A stretch of 63,302 bases of DNA, from the NCBI RefSeq assembly GCF_015207605.1, contig NZ_JADEWO010000039.1:1-63302 (forward strand), read 5' to 3'. The translations under genes and the position numbers were made by a program. This stretch comes from Oculatella sp. LEGE 06141. GTDB lineage: Bacteria; Cyanobacteriota; Cyanobacteriia; Elainellales; Elainellaceae. Positions 7,301-16,183 of this stretch are shown one piece after another. Position 1 is the first letter of the stretch; every line of letters starts with the position of its first letter. The notes under the pieces are model-generated. The model made no database searches. It saw only the letters and a program-made list of their open reading frames with translations, and was not told where the DNA came from.

Positions 7301-10030
7301 ATGACACACACCTATTTTTCTGTTGCGCGACGCGGTATTTTTGCCAGTCTAGTTGTTTTAGTTGCAGCCGTACTCAAATTCATTCTGGCATCGTTTGTTA
7401 CGTTGACCAGCCCCTTTTTGCTGTTTTGGGCAGCGGTAGTCATTAGTGCCTGGTATGGAGGCGTGATTGCAGGGGCGATCGCCACCAGTTGGGCGGGGCT
7501 GGCCAGCTATTTCTGGTTCACAGTCCCTTACGACACTGTATTAGATGATAGTTTGGGCAAACCCATTTCGATTCTACTATTTGTATTAGAAGGCGGACTG
7601 ATTAGCGGCATTGTTGGAGTGTTGCACCAGGATGAACAGCGCTATAGCCTGAGCGCCAAACGACTTTCAGACTTACTACGCCAGCTCACGGAGAGTATTC
7701 AGGAGGTGTTTTGGCTGGCGTCGGTTAACGATCATCAAATTCTGTACGTCAACCCGGCGTATGAGCAGATCTGGGGAAAGTCCTGCGAGGAACTGTACCA
7801 ATACCCGCTTTCGTTTCTAGAAACCGTTCACCCTAACGATCGCGATCGCTTAATTGCAGCCCGGTCTGAAGATGTAGATGGCAGGCAAATTCAGGAATAC
7901 CGCATTATTCGTCCCGATGGTTTAGTGCGATGGGTGCGATCGCGCATGTTTCCGGTACGAAATCGCTCCGGGCAGGTGTATCGCATTGCCGAGGTGACGG
8001 AAGATATCACCGATCGCAAACATGCTGAAGCGGCACTCCATCAGTTTGAAGCACGCTTTACCCAACTGGCCGAAAACCTGCCCGGTGTCATTTATCAGTA
8101 CTGGCAGCACCCGGATGACCGTGCAGACTGCTTCACTTACATTAGTCCCGGTTGTCAGTCTCTTTATGAACTCAGCCCGACCGCCGTTTTGGCCGATGCT
8201 GAACTGGCCTGGAATGCCATTCATCCAGACGATCGCGAAGCGTTTAAACGGTCGTTTACCAACCATACAGACGCTGAAATGCAGTGGCGGTTGGAATGGC
8301 GAATTATTACCCCTTCTGGCCAGTTGAAATGGGTACAGGGCATGGCGCGATCGCAGCAACAAGCCGATGGTTCAACCGTATGGGACGGCCTGTTTTTGGA
8401 CATCACCGAGCGCAAACAGGCAGAAGCCGCCTTGCAGCAAAGCGAGTGGCGGTTTCGGCGGTTAGTAGAATCGAACCTGCTGGGAGTGGCGATCGGCAAT
8501 GCCGAAGGTCAGTTTCTGTATGTCAACGATGCGTTGCTCAAACTCACAGGCTACAGCCGAGAAGAAATGCTCTCAGGAACGATCAACTGGCAGCAACTAA
8601 CCCCCCCAGAATATCTGTACCTGGATGAACAAGCATCAGCAGAACTGTTGCAACGCAGCGTTTTTACCCCGTTTGAGAAGGAATACATTCGCAAAGACGG
8701 TAGCCGCATTCCTATTTTGCTAGGCGGTGCGCTGCTGCATCAAACGAACCAGCAGATCCAGGAGGTCGTTTGCTTCTATCTGGATCTGACGCAACAAAAA
8801 CAAGTAGAGCGAGAACGAGAGCAGGTATTGGCGGAGGCACAAGCGGCTCGCACCGAAGCAGAATCGCTCAACCGCATTAAAGATGAGTTTTTAGCCGTCC
8901 TGTCTCACGAGCTGCGGACTCCGCTGAACCCTATTCTGGGTTGGACTCAGTTGCTCCAGCGGCGCAGACCCGATGATGCAACGTTGCAGCAGGCGCTAGC
9001 CACCATTGAACGCAACACGCGACTGCAAACGCAGCTCGTTGAAGACCTGCTTGATGTTTCCCGAATTTTGCGCGGCAAAATTAGCCTGGAGATTCGCCCG
9101 GTCAGGTTGCCAATGGTCATTGAGGCGGCGATCGAAACCGTGCGGCTCGCCGCTAGCGCCAAATCAATTCAAATTCACACAGAGTTAGCGAGGGACATTG
9201 GCTTTGTCTCTGGTGACCCCAATCGACTGCAACAGATCGTTTGGAACTTACTCTCGAACGCGGTTAAGTTTACCCCGGCTGGCGGACGGGTTTCTGTTTG
9301 CCTGACAACCGTAGAGGACGATGGGCAAACCGTCAATCCAGCCTCTGAAGGACTGGTGACTCGCTACGCTCAAATGAGGGTGACCGACACAGGCAAGGGA
9401 ATTGGTGCTGACTTTTTGCCCCATGTGTTTGACTATTTTCGGCAGGCGGATAGTGCCACCACCCGCACCTCTGGCGGGTTAGGGATTGGATTGGCGATCG
9501 TACGGCATTTAGTAGAACTTCACGGTGGCACCATTTATGCAGAAAGCCCTGGCCTGAATCAAGGCGCAACCTTTACGGTACAGTTGCCCCTGATGCAGCC
9601 AGGAACAGCAACGGATACCACCCAGAAACCGGCAACGAACATGCCAACCTTAGACGGCATCAAAATCTTAGTAGTAGAAGATGATGACGATAGCCGTAAC
9701 CTGCTGGAATTTAGCCTGAGGCAGTCGGGTGCCAACGTGCAAGCCGTTGCGTCAGTGGATGAGGCGATCGCCACGCTTCACCACTCGCCTCCCGACCTGC
9801 TGATTAGCGACATCGGTATGCCAGAACAAGACGGCTACATGTTGATTCAATACGTGCGATCGCTATCGCCGGACGCGGGTGGACAAATTCCAGCCATTGC
9901 GCTCACCGCCTATGCCAGAGATGACGACCGCGATCGCAGTTTAGCCGCAGGCTATCAACAACACATGAGCAAACCCGTGGATGCAGCCGACCTTGCCACC
10001 ACCATACTGAGCCTGTTACGCCGCCGCTAG
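7301..10030 (+). CDS. Membrane hybrid histidine kinase with C-terminal receiver
   Basis: This 909-residue protein begins with a DUF4118/KdpD-like membrane domain of several helices (about 12-110, with WAAVVISAWYGGVIAGAIA). Three PAS/PAC modules follow (about 125-240, 250-370 and 380-505; the first two end EVTEDITDRKHAE and DITERKQAEAAL). HisKA carries SHELRTPLNPILGW (phosphoacceptor His536), HATPase_c has NLLSNAVKFTPAGG and GGLGIGLAIVRHLVE, and a receiver begins with ILVVEDDDD (about 786), has phosphoacceptor Asp837 in SDIGMPEQDGY, and the conserved lysine in MSKPVDA. The receiver at the end of the kinase has no output domain, so phosphate probably passes to another protein. It follows another kinase gene by 238 bp on the same strand; whether they share a transcript is unclear. 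Confidence 0.94.
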   Translation: MTHTYFSVARRGIFASLVVLVAAVLKFILASFVTLTSPFLLFWAAVVISAWYGGVIAGAIATSWAGLASYFWFTVPYDTVLDDSLGKPISILLFVLEGGLISGIVGVLHQDEQRYSLSAKRLSDLLRQLTESIQEVFWLASVNDHQILYVNPAYEQIWGKSCEELYQYPLSFLETVHPNDRDRLIAARSEDVDGRQIQEYRIIRPDGLVRWVRSRMFPVRNRSGQVYRIAEVTEDITDRKHAEAALHQFEARFTQLAENLPGVIYQYWQHPDDRADCFTYISPGCQSLYELSPTAVLADAELAWNAIHPDDREAFKRSFTNHTDAEMQWRLEWRIITPSGQLKWVQGMARSQQQADGSTVWDGLFLDITERKQAEAALQQSEWRFRRLVESNLLGVAIGNAEGQFLYVNDALLKLTGYSREEMLSGTINWQQLTPPEYLYLDEQASAELLQRSVFTPFEKEYIRKDGSRIPILLGGALLHQTNQQIQEVVCFYLDLTQQKQVEREREQVLAEAQAARTEAESLNRIKDEFLAVLSHELRTPLNPILGWTQLLQRRRPDDATLQQALATIERNTRLQTQLVEDLLDVSRILRGKISLEIRPVRLPMVIEAAIETVRLAASAKSIQIHTELARDIGFVSGDPNRLQQIVWNLLSNAVKFTPAGGRVSVCLTTVEDDGQTVNPASEGLVTRYAQMRVTDTGKGIGADFLPHVFDYFRQADSATTRTSGGLGIGLAIVRHLVELHGGTIYAESPGLNQGATFTVQLPLMQPGTATDTTQKPATNMPTLDGIKILVVEDDDDSRNLLEFSLRQSGANVQAVASVDEAIATLHHSPPDLLISDIGMPEQDGYMLIQYVRSLSPDAGGQIPAIALTAYARDDDRDRSLAAGYQQHMSKPVDAADLATTILSLLRRR

Positions 10031-10096
10031 CGTCTCGCACCGTTAAGGATGGATGGGAAACGATCAGGTTAGTAACGAACAGGTGAAGTGGCGTTA

Positions 10097-10384
10097 CTAC
10101 TCAATAAATTGCACCAGGCGGATTTTGGAGCCAGGAACCTGACGATACGGAGCCATAAGGGTTTCAATTCGTGCAATTTGCCCCAACGCCAGACTACAGG
10201 GCATTCCGTATTTGGCTTGAACGCGATCGCTGGCAATTTGCAGCGCCGTTTGCGAACGAGCCACAAAATCATCTACTGCATATTCCTGGTTGGGCACAAA
10301 GTAGTCTTTGACCACCAGTGAAGGCGAGTAGCAAGTTTCCTGGGAACCATCGGGAAGTTCAATTTGGAACCGAATTTCAGGCAT
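10097..10384 (-). CDS. MSMEG_0570 family nitrogen-starvation response protein
   Basis: This small protein of 95 residues starts MPEIRFQIELPDGSQETCYS and ends KIRLVQFIE; it also contains DYFVPNQEYAVDDFVARS. Length and sequence match the MSMEG_0570 family, known only from the Nit1 gene cluster. I chose ATG 10384 over the in-frame upstream ATG at 10402 because family members begin at MPEIRF. It is the last gene of the minus-strand operon, 20 bp after the glycosyltransferase. Its molecular function is unknown; it lacks catalytic motifs that I can recognise and could be a carrier or structural subunit. Confidence 0.85.
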   Translation of the reverse strand: MPEIRFQIELPDGSQETCYSPSLVVKDYFVPNQEYAVDDFVARSQTALQIASDRVQAKYGMPCSLALGQIARIETLMAPYRQVPGSKIRLVQFIE

Positions 10385-10404
10385 AGAGAGGTTAAAACGC
10401 AACG

Positions 10405-11640
10405 CTAAAGAGATAACGAGGAGGGTGAGATGCGATCGCTCAGTTGAGGATTCCAGCCGGAGGATTCGCCGTACCGCAGACCATGATAATGGTGCAGGTG
10501 CATTTGGGCAGAAGCATCCCAGGTGTAACGAGGCAGAATAGACTGACTCTGAGCCACAAGCAAGCGAGCCAGGGTGGAATCGGTCACGGCTATCATTGCG
10601 GAGGCGATCGCTTCTGGTGAGGATGGCTCGACCAGCAGGGCTTGTTGTGCAGAGAGGAATTCGGTAAACGGAGGCTGGTTAGAGGTGATCACAGGCAGCC
10701 CTGAGGCGATCGCTTCCAGCACAACTAAGCCCCACCCTTCGGTGACTGATGGAAATACAAACGCGTCCGCCGTGCGATACAAAGCAGGCAAATCTTGTTC
10801 TGGAATTACGCCAGGTAGGATGATTGAGCGGTTTAGCTCAATATTTAAAGTGTGGGCGATCGCAAAAAACTGCTCTCGATACGGCCGATAGTCAAACAGG
10901 GTTTCGCCACCCGCAATGATCAACTGAGCCTGGGGAAACGATGTCAATACCTGACGGAACGCTTGCAGCAGCGCGATCGAGTTTTTGCGCGGCTCAATCC
11001 CGCCCACGGTCAAAAAAATCGGCGTTCCGGTTAACCCTAACCGTTGCTGAAGTGCTGCTTCCGAACCGTCCAGGGTTGGGGTAAACCGTTGAGCATTGAC
11101 ACCGTTTAGCACTCGTGAGGCTCGAATCTGGTACTGCCGCCACAATGCCTCTTGCCAGATGGCACTAACACAGAGGCAGAGGTCAGGGGCATGAAGCGAT
11201 CGCTCCTGGCAGGCTTGTAGATAGGGGCTGTTAAAGTCTTCAATGTGATGCACCGTTCGCACAAAATGAGGAATAGTGCGAGAAGTAGCGGTTCTAGGAA
11301 TTTCGTCCCGCACGCGAGCCAGGGCATTGGCGCTAATGCAATCCTGTGCGTGGTAAATATCATGGGGGCGCTTAAACTGGCTTAACTCGTCTCCCAATTC
11401 CTGAATGCGCTGTTGAATGAGTGCGTCAACCTCTGCCGGAGCCGATCGCGCCGGAACGAGCTGATAATCACAGGCGGGAGCGCGATCGAACCCGGTGCCG
11501 TCCTTATCCAGGGCATACACGCAAACCGCTTGCCCCAGACGATGCAGTGCTTCTGCCAGTTCCAGCGTATGCACCACGCTGCCTCGCGGTTTAGTCGAAT
11601 AGGTCACAAGCGCAATACGCAACGGGGAAGCAGTGTTCAT
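10405..11640 (-). CDS. MSMEG_0565 family glycosyltransferase (GT4-like)
   Basis: This 411-residue glycosyltransferase has a GT-B fold. The N-terminal acceptor domain starts MNTASPLRIALVTYSTKPRG and includes a nearby SVVHTLELAEALHRLG. The donor domain contains FLTVGGIEPRKNS and the GT4 E-x7-E signature in FVFPSVTEGWGLVVLEAIAS. The open frame extends upstream to 11763, but the ATG at 11640 directly precedes the conserved beta strand and is preferred. It belongs to the family found in Nit1 clusters, which suggests that the pathway product or an intermediate is glycosylated; donor and acceptor are unknown. Confidence 0.88.
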   Translation of the reverse strand: MNTASPLRIALVTYSTKPRGSVVHTLELAEALHRLGQAVCVYALDKDGTGFDRAPACDYQLVPARSAPAEVDALIQQRIQELGDELSQFKRPHDIYHAQDCISANALARVRDEIPRTATSRTIPHFVRTVHHIEDFNSPYLQACQERSLHAPDLCLCVSAIWQEALWRQYQIRASRVLNGVNAQRFTPTLDGSEAALQQRLGLTGTPIFLTVGGIEPRKNSIALLQAFRQVLTSFPQAQLIIAGGETLFDYRPYREQFFAIAHTLNIELNRSIILPGVIPEQDLPALYRTADAFVFPSVTEGWGLVVLEAIASGLPVITSNQPPFTEFLSAQQALLVEPSSPEAIASAMIAVTDSTLARLLVAQSQSILPRYTWDASAQMHLHHYHGLRYGESSGWNPQLSDRISPSSLSL

Positions 11641-11713
11641 AAGAGCCAGGAAATAGAGGCCGTTGATCGATGGCGGCAAGCTATAAATGAGTCTAATGCT
11701 AGGGAATCGCAGT

Positions 11714-12709
11714 CTACTCTGATCGGGTATCTGATGGAATGTCTGACGGGGTAACAGCGGCAAAGCCGGTTAACGCCTGCTGAGACAAATCCCAAAACAC
11801 GCTGGAGGCTGCCCCAGACTGCAAAATCAACTGGTGCGTGGGCTGTACGTCCCCAATCGCTTCACAAACCAGATCGCGCTGCTGAAAGTGCGATCGCACC
11901 GATTCGACGCATTCAGGACGAACGCTGAGCAAAAAGCCGTAACTGGGAAAGCATAGCAGCCAACGCGCCAGGGCAACCGTCTGCGGGCAGGGCACCGCAT
12001 CCAAATTTACCGTAGCGCCGCAGCCAGAGGTTTCTAGCAACATCAGCAATGTGCCGATCACGCCTCCCATGCTGATATCTTTACCCGCATCACACAGGTC
12101 TGCTTCTGCCAAATGCGGCAAAATAGCCAGGTCGTGACGCAGTTGCGCGGGGTCAGCCTCGGTTGCAGCATTCCAAAAGGGGTATTGGGGGTGCGGCTTG
12201 CCCCGCAGGTCGATCGCCATCAGTAAGCGATCGCCCGGTCGGGCATTGAAACTCGACAACAGACGGCTAGCCCGTCCCAAAATAGCAACAGACAAAGCGC
12301 TGTAGGGACTGCGGCAGTTGGTATGGCCTCCCACGATGGGAACGTTATACGCCATCGAAGCGGCTTGCATCCCCTGCCAAAGAGCCTCGCTGAGCGCTTG
12401 AGATTGGCTCCAGAAGGTGTCTACCACGGCGATCGGTCTGCCGCCCATGGCATAGATATCGCTGACGTTAACCATCACAGCGCACCAGCCCGCAAACCAC
12501 GGTTCTGTTTCAACTAGCTGTGGCAACATGCCCTCTGCCGCAAATAGTAAATACCCCGTTCCGTCTGGAATTGCCGCGCAGTCGTCTCCCAGCAAGATAT
12601 CAGCGTCAGCGCTACTCCACCGTTTCATTTGTTGCGCTACGGTTTGGATATCTTGCTTTTGCAAAATTCCCAACGACTGCCGCAACTGGTCTACCAACTC
12701 GGTTAACAC
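11714..12709 (-). CDS. Sll0787 family AIR synthase-related protein
   Basis: This 331-residue protein of the PurM/ThiL/SelD ATP-binding superfamily has DADILLGDDCAAIPDG near the N-terminus (acidic metal and ATP site), AVMVNVSDIYAMGGRPIAVVD and GGHTNCRSPYSALS in the middle, and CDAGKDISMGGVIGTLLMLLE later. Relatives activate an oxygen atom with ATP in purine, thiamine or selenium metabolism. This subfamily is tied to the Nit1 cluster and named after Synechocystis Sll0787. Its ATG overlaps the end of the acetyltransferase gene by 7 bp, indicating translational coupling. In mycobacteria the two functions are reported as one fused protein (MSMEG_0567), which agrees with a physical partnership. Confidence 0.9.
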   Translation of the reverse strand: MLTELVDQLRQSLGILQKQDIQTVAQQMKRWSSADADILLGDDCAAIPDGTGYLLFAAEGMLPQLVETEPWFAGWCAVMVNVSDIYAMGGRPIAVVDTFWSQSQALSEALWQGMQAASMAYNVPIVGGHTNCRSPYSALSVAILGRASRLLSSFNARPGDRLLMAIDLRGKPHPQYPFWNAATEADPAQLRHDLAILPHLAEADLCDAGKDISMGGVIGTLLMLLETSGCGATVNLDAVPCPQTVALARWLLCFPSYGFLLSVRPECVESVRSHFQQRDLVCEAIGDVQPTHQLILQSGAASSVFWDLSQQALTGFAAVTPSDIPSDTRSE

Positions 12710-13227
12710 GCCGATGCCTCGCCGACGAGCGTTGATAAGACGGGGCGGCCTTCGTGACCGGGCGGATAAAAGTTGAGGTCAGCTTCCATTAAGTGATGGG
12801 GGCGATCGCAAATCAAGATTTCCTCCAGCGATCGCCAATGCTGCCGCTGAAAAAACCGCACATTCTGGAGTTGCACGGTCGCCAAAAACTGCCGACAGCC
12901 CCAGGTGTTCGCCGTTGTTACAGCCTTGTAAATCAATCCTTTACCAATACGTCCGGCGCGGCGATAGTCTTGATGCACGCCCAATCTGCCGCCGTACCAC
13001 AATCCTGGTTCCGTCTCATAAATTCGGACGACCCCAACCACAGGGTTGCCTGTCGTCAGCGTGTTGTCGATCGCCACAATTGGATAAGCGTGATGATCGA
13101 TGTCATCTTCATCACTCTCGGCAAACAACGCCTGCTCATGACAGAAAATCGCTTGCCGCAACTGGAAGTAAGCGCTTACGTCCCAGGCTGATGTAGCAAG
13201 CTTGAAACTATAGCGATCGCCTGCCAT
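12703..13227 (-). CDS. MSMEG_0567/Sll0786 family GNAT N-acetyltransferase
   Basis: This 174-residue protein of the GNAT fold has VVGVVRIYETEPGLWYGGRLGVHQDYRRAGR split over beta-4 and the acetyl-CoA pyrophosphate loop (R-x-x-G-x-G/A, here RRAGRIGKGLIYKAV). A downstream helix VTTANTWGCRQFLATVQLQN follows. The start at 13227 is supported by GGAAGGAG 10 bp upstream. It lies 75 bp downstream of the radical SAM gene and overlaps the AIR-synthase-like gene. The family transfers acetyl or other acyl groups to amines; the acceptor is probably an intermediate of the Nit1 pathway, which is inference. Confidence 0.9.
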   Translation of the reverse strand: MAGDRYSFKLATSAWDVSAYFQLRQAIFCHEQALFAESDEDDIDHHAYPIVAIDNTLTTGNPVVGVVRIYETEPGLWYGGRLGVHQDYRRAGRIGKGLIYKAVTTANTWGCRQFLATVQLQNVRFFQRQHWRSLEEILICDRPHHLMEADLNFYPPGHEGRPVLSTLVGEASAC

Positions 13228-13302
13228 GAATGGTAACTCCTTCCTGCTGAATCATTTTGAACGACAGCGGTTTAACGCCTGATTTAGCGCACTGGCGTAG
13301 CG

Positions 13303-14466
13303 TCAATCTTGAGTCTCAAAGGTTGACAGCGCTGAACAGGCTCCGCACTTGGCACATCCGGCTTTCATCTCCTGTGAAGACAAACCAGCCCGTTGAAGCA
13401 TGGCACTCACCTGCTGGTAAAGCGCCATCATCAATTCACTGCTTGGTGCGGGTTGGTGAGCCAGTGGCGTTCCGGTGATGGGCACAAACGGCACAACAAA
13501 TGGATAAACACCCAGTTGAGTCAGGCGATCGCACGCCTCTAACAACGTGGGCAAATCGTCACCCAACCCGGCCAGCAGATAGGTGCTAACCTGCCCCCAC
13601 CCAAACACATCCACAGCGGCAGCAAATGCCTCGAAGTAATAGTCCAGCGGGACGCTGGCCTTTCCAGGCATCACCCTTGCCCGCACCTGCGGATCAACCG
13701 CTTCCAAATGCATTCCCAAGCTATCAACACCCGCCGCTTTCATCCGCTGGAACCAGGCAAAATCATCCGGCGGTTCGCACTGCGCCTGAATTGGCAAATC
13801 AACCACCGCTTTAACAGCTCTGGCACACTCTGTCAGGTAGGCAGCACCGCGATCGCTGGTGTTAGGGGTTCCCGTGGTCATCACCAGATGTTTTACCCCG
13901 TCCAACCGCACCGCTGCCTCGGCCACCTCTGCTAACTGCGCCGGAGTTTTACGGGCGATCGTGCGTCCAGCCTCCAGCGATTGACCAATGGCACAAAACT
14001 GGCAGGATGTTGCCGCATCGCTGTAGCGCATACAGGTCTGCAACACCGTTGTGGCTAAAACATCATGGCTATGCAGCAGGGCAATTTTCCAATAGGGAGT
14101 ACCGTCTGCTGTGGTAAGACGATAAAACTGAGGCTGCGTCGGAAAACTGATGGGGATTGGGTTCACTCCATCCCGCTTCAAGACCGTTTGCTTGGTCACC
14201 GGGTCAAACTCGGTTTGATAGGGCGACTGTGTTGCCGTACTGGTGAAGATAGGCACCATCACCGTTGTGCCGTCAACTGTCACCGCTTTGTGGTCGGATG
14301 GCCCCGCGCCACCCTTACGGGCAGCCGCACTCAGGTCTTGGGGGTTTAACAGCACAGCGTCTAGAGTCGAAGAGACAGGGAGTTGTCCGGCTTCGTTCTC
14401 TAAATGTGTGGCTCCGACCTTTAGCCCGTTCGATTGTAATTCTGTAATTAACTGCTGTTTGTTCAT
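13303..14466 (-). CDS. MSMEG_0568 family radical SAM protein
   Basis: This 387-residue protein resembles biotin-synthase-type radical SAM enzymes. The cluster cysteines appear in LQTCMRYSDAATSCQFCAIG, which gives C-x9-C-x2-C instead of the usual C-x3-C-x2-C. A TIM-barrel core follows (VMTTGTPNTSDRGAAYL, the SAM-binding GxP-like strand, then PIQAQCEPP and DSLGMHLEA). The C-terminus has a second cysteine group GCAKCGAC. Members are found only in Nit1 clusters (Synechocystis Sll0785). The ORF can be opened at TTG 14472, but ATG 14466, 21 bp after the nitrilase stop, is preferred. The reaction is unknown; a carbon-carbon or carbon-nitrogen rearrangement on a nitrile or amino acid derivative is conceivable. 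Confidence 0.9.
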   Translation of the reverse strand: MNKQQLITELQSNGLKVGATHLENEAGQLPVSSTLDAVLLNPQDLSAAARKGGAGPSDHKAVTVDGTTVMVPIFTSTATQSPYQTEFDPVTKQTVLKRDGVNPIPISFPTQPQFYRLTTADGTPYWKIALLHSHDVLATTVLQTCMRYSDAATSCQFCAIGQSLEAGRTIARKTPAQLAEVAEAAVRLDGVKHLVMTTGTPNTSDRGAAYLTECARAVKAVVDLPIQAQCEPPDDFAWFQRMKAAGVDSLGMHLEAVDPQVRARVMPGKASVPLDYYFEAFAAAVDVFGWGQVSTYLLAGLGDDLPTLLEACDRLTQLGVYPFVVPFVPITGTPLAHQPAPSSELMMALYQQVSAMLQRAGLSSQEMKAGCAKCGACSALSTFETQD

Positions 14467-14487
14467 TGGCAAGGAGCTTATCAGCGT

Positions 14488-15540
14488 TTAGCTGTCAGCA
14501 ATGAGCTGTTTGTCTACACTGTCGGATGACAACGGATAAATGGGTGAGGCGATCGCCAGCAGCGGATCATCATGACTGCCTTTCCCCGGTGCCGACACCG
14601 CTTGAGGATTAATTTCGTTTAGCACCGCGCGTGCGTCTGTGTTCAGCCCCAGTTGCAACAGGTCAGGACGAGCATAATGCCCTACCGAATCCATCATGCG
14701 CTTGCGCTTGGTAATCAACGAAAAATCGAGATCTGCGATCGCCATTCCTTCTCCCTCTGTAATCGGAGAACAGAGATGGTTTCCCTCTGGGCCAATGATG
14801 GCTGTATTGCAACCCCCGCTTAGGACCCGCTGCAACGCTTCATCGGCTGTAATTTGACCGACCTGCTCTGGCGACAGCCAACCCGTCGCGTTTACCACAA
14901 AGCAGCCCGCTTCCAGAGCATGATGGCGCAGCGTCACTTCCATTTGATCGGTGAAAATTTGCCCCACCATTGAGCCGGGAAACTGAGCGCAGTGAATCTG
15001 CTCATGCTGTGCCATCAACGCATACCGCGCCAGTGGATTGTAATGCTCCCAACAGGCCAGCGCCCCCAGCCGACCAACAGCCGTATTCAATACCTGCAAG
15101 CCAGAGCCGTCTCCCTGCCCCCATACCATGCGCTCATGGTAGGTGGGCGTAATCTTGCGTCGCTTCAGCAAGAGGCTGCCGTCAGCATCAAAGATCAGTT
15201 GGGCATTGTACAACGAACCCGCATCTCGCTCGTTTACACCCAAAACCACAACGATGCCATAGGAACGAGCCGCACGGCTCACTGCATCCGTCACGGGACT
15301 GGGCACCTCAACCGCCTCTTCATAAAGGCGCATGTGCTCTTTGCCCATCAATACGGGAGGTTGAATGAAGGAGAAATAGGGATAGTAGGGAACAAAGGTT
15401 TCTGGAAATACGACCAGTTGAGCGCCTGCTTTAGCAGCGGAGGCGATCGCCTGCAACACCTTTTCAGTGGTCCCATCTCGACTAAACAGCACCGGACTGA
15501 TTTGTACGGCGGCCGCTCGAACCGTGCGCGAGTAATCCAT
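14488..15540 (-). CDS. Sll0784-type (Nit6803-type) nitrilase
   Basis: This 350-residue carbon-nitrogen hydrolase has the nitrilase catalytic set: glutamate in [15 protein letters not shown], lysine in [20 protein letters not shown], and nucleophile cysteine in [16 protein letters not shown] second glutamate is present in the WEHYNP context typical of true nitrilases. The closest recalled family is the aliphatic nitrilase of Synechocystis (Sll0784), which converts nitriles to acids and ammonia. ATG 15540 is chosen because AGGAGG lies 6 bp upstream; the reading frame extends to 15570, but that extension runs toward a hairpin. It is the second gene of the operon and defines the Nit1 cluster. Confidence 0.94.
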   Translation of the reverse strand: MDYSRTVRAAAVQISPVLFSRDGTTEKVLQAIASAAKAGAQLVVFPETFVPYYPYFSFIQPPVLMGKEHMRLYEEAVEVPSPVTDAVSRAARSYGIVVVLGVNERDAGSLYNAQLIFDADGSLLLKRRKITPTYHERMVWGQGDGSGLQVLNTAVGRLGALACWEHYNPLARYALMAQHEQIHCAQFPGSMVGQIFTDQMEVTLRHHALEAGCFVVNATGWLSPEQVGQITADEALQRVLSGGCNTAIIGPEGNHLCSPITEGEGMAIADLDFSLITKRKRMMDSVGHYARPDLLQLGLNTDARAVLNEINPQAVSAPGKGSHDDPLLAIASPIYPLSSDSVDKQLIADS

Positions 15541-15574
15541 AACGATCCTCCTATGTTCGACATAACGCACAAGT

Positions 15575-15607
15575 GAAGGCTGAGAAACAAACGATTTCTC
15601 AGCCTTC
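15575..15607. promoter_or_regulatory. Strong 13-bp stem-loop between operon genes 1 and 2
   Basis: A perfect stem GAAGGCTGAGAAA (15575-15587) pairs with TTTCTCAGCCTTC (15595-15607) around a 7-nt loop. On the coding (minus) strand it lies between the stop of the Sll0783-like gene and the nitrilase ribosome binding site, with no T-run after it, so it is unlikely to be a full terminator. It more likely stabilises or processes the leader gene's mRNA, or acts as a partial attenuator. On the plus strand it would be followed by CTTTT. Confidence 0.75.
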
Positions 15608-15616
15608 TTTTACCTG

Positions 15617-16102
15617 TTAGAGCGTCCAAGTATCGAGAATAAAGGCTCCATCTTTACGATGCAACAATACTAAATCCAGCACGTCTAGAGGATTGATAGG
15701 GCGAATCCCAGGAATCAGTGAAGGCTCGCCATGACCGTAAAGCGCTTGTAGCGCAAACCGACAGGCATAGACCTTGCCACCCTCATCCATAAACTTCTTG
15801 AGCTGGTTGTTGAAGTTTTGTGCGCCCGGAAACGCCTCATCACCCAGGGTTGGGAACCCGCGTTGAATACCCAGCGTTACACCGGGGCCATAGAGCAAAA
15901 CTGAGGTTTCAAACCCTTTGCGAAGTAAACGAAGAGCCTGCAACAGGTTAACCAAACCAATTGACCCTTCAAACGCAACGGTATGAAACGTCACCAACGC
16001 TTTCTCACCTGGTTCTGCTTTGACATCAGGAAAAACTTTCTCCTCGTAATCAACAAAGAAGTCGCCAGACTTATGAGCAGGAGTTTCTACTGTAGGCATC
16101 AA
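15617..16102 (-). CDS. MSMEG_0572/Sll0783 family nitrogen-starvation response protein
   Basis: This 161-residue first gene of the operon has [19 protein letters not shown], a [19 protein letters not shown] strand-loop, and a C-terminal [14 protein letters not shown]. The fold looks DsrE/F-like (an alpha/beta sulfur-relay-type fold) with a cysteine in VYACRF; catalytic sulfur chemistry is not shown. In Synechocystis, Sll0783 is strongly induced on nitrogen starvation and is needed for polyhydroxybutyrate accumulation. Here it sits 111 bp downstream of an NtcA box, consistent with the same regulation. A stem-loop separates it from the nitrilase gene. Confidence 0.9.
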   Translation of the reverse strand: MMPTVETPAHKSGDFFVDYEEKVFPDVKAEPGEKALVTFHTVAFEGSIGLVNLLQALRLLRKGFETSVLLYGPGVTLGIQRGFPTLGDEAFPGAQNFNNQLKKFMDEGGKVYACRFALQALYGHGEPSLIPGIRPINPLDVLDLVLLHRKDGAFILDTWTL

Positions 16103-16183
16103 TTTCCCCTATAAAACACAACGTTCACCAACAACAGAAAGACTCTGAAAACGAGTTCTTTTCTATCAACCAATTCAAACACA

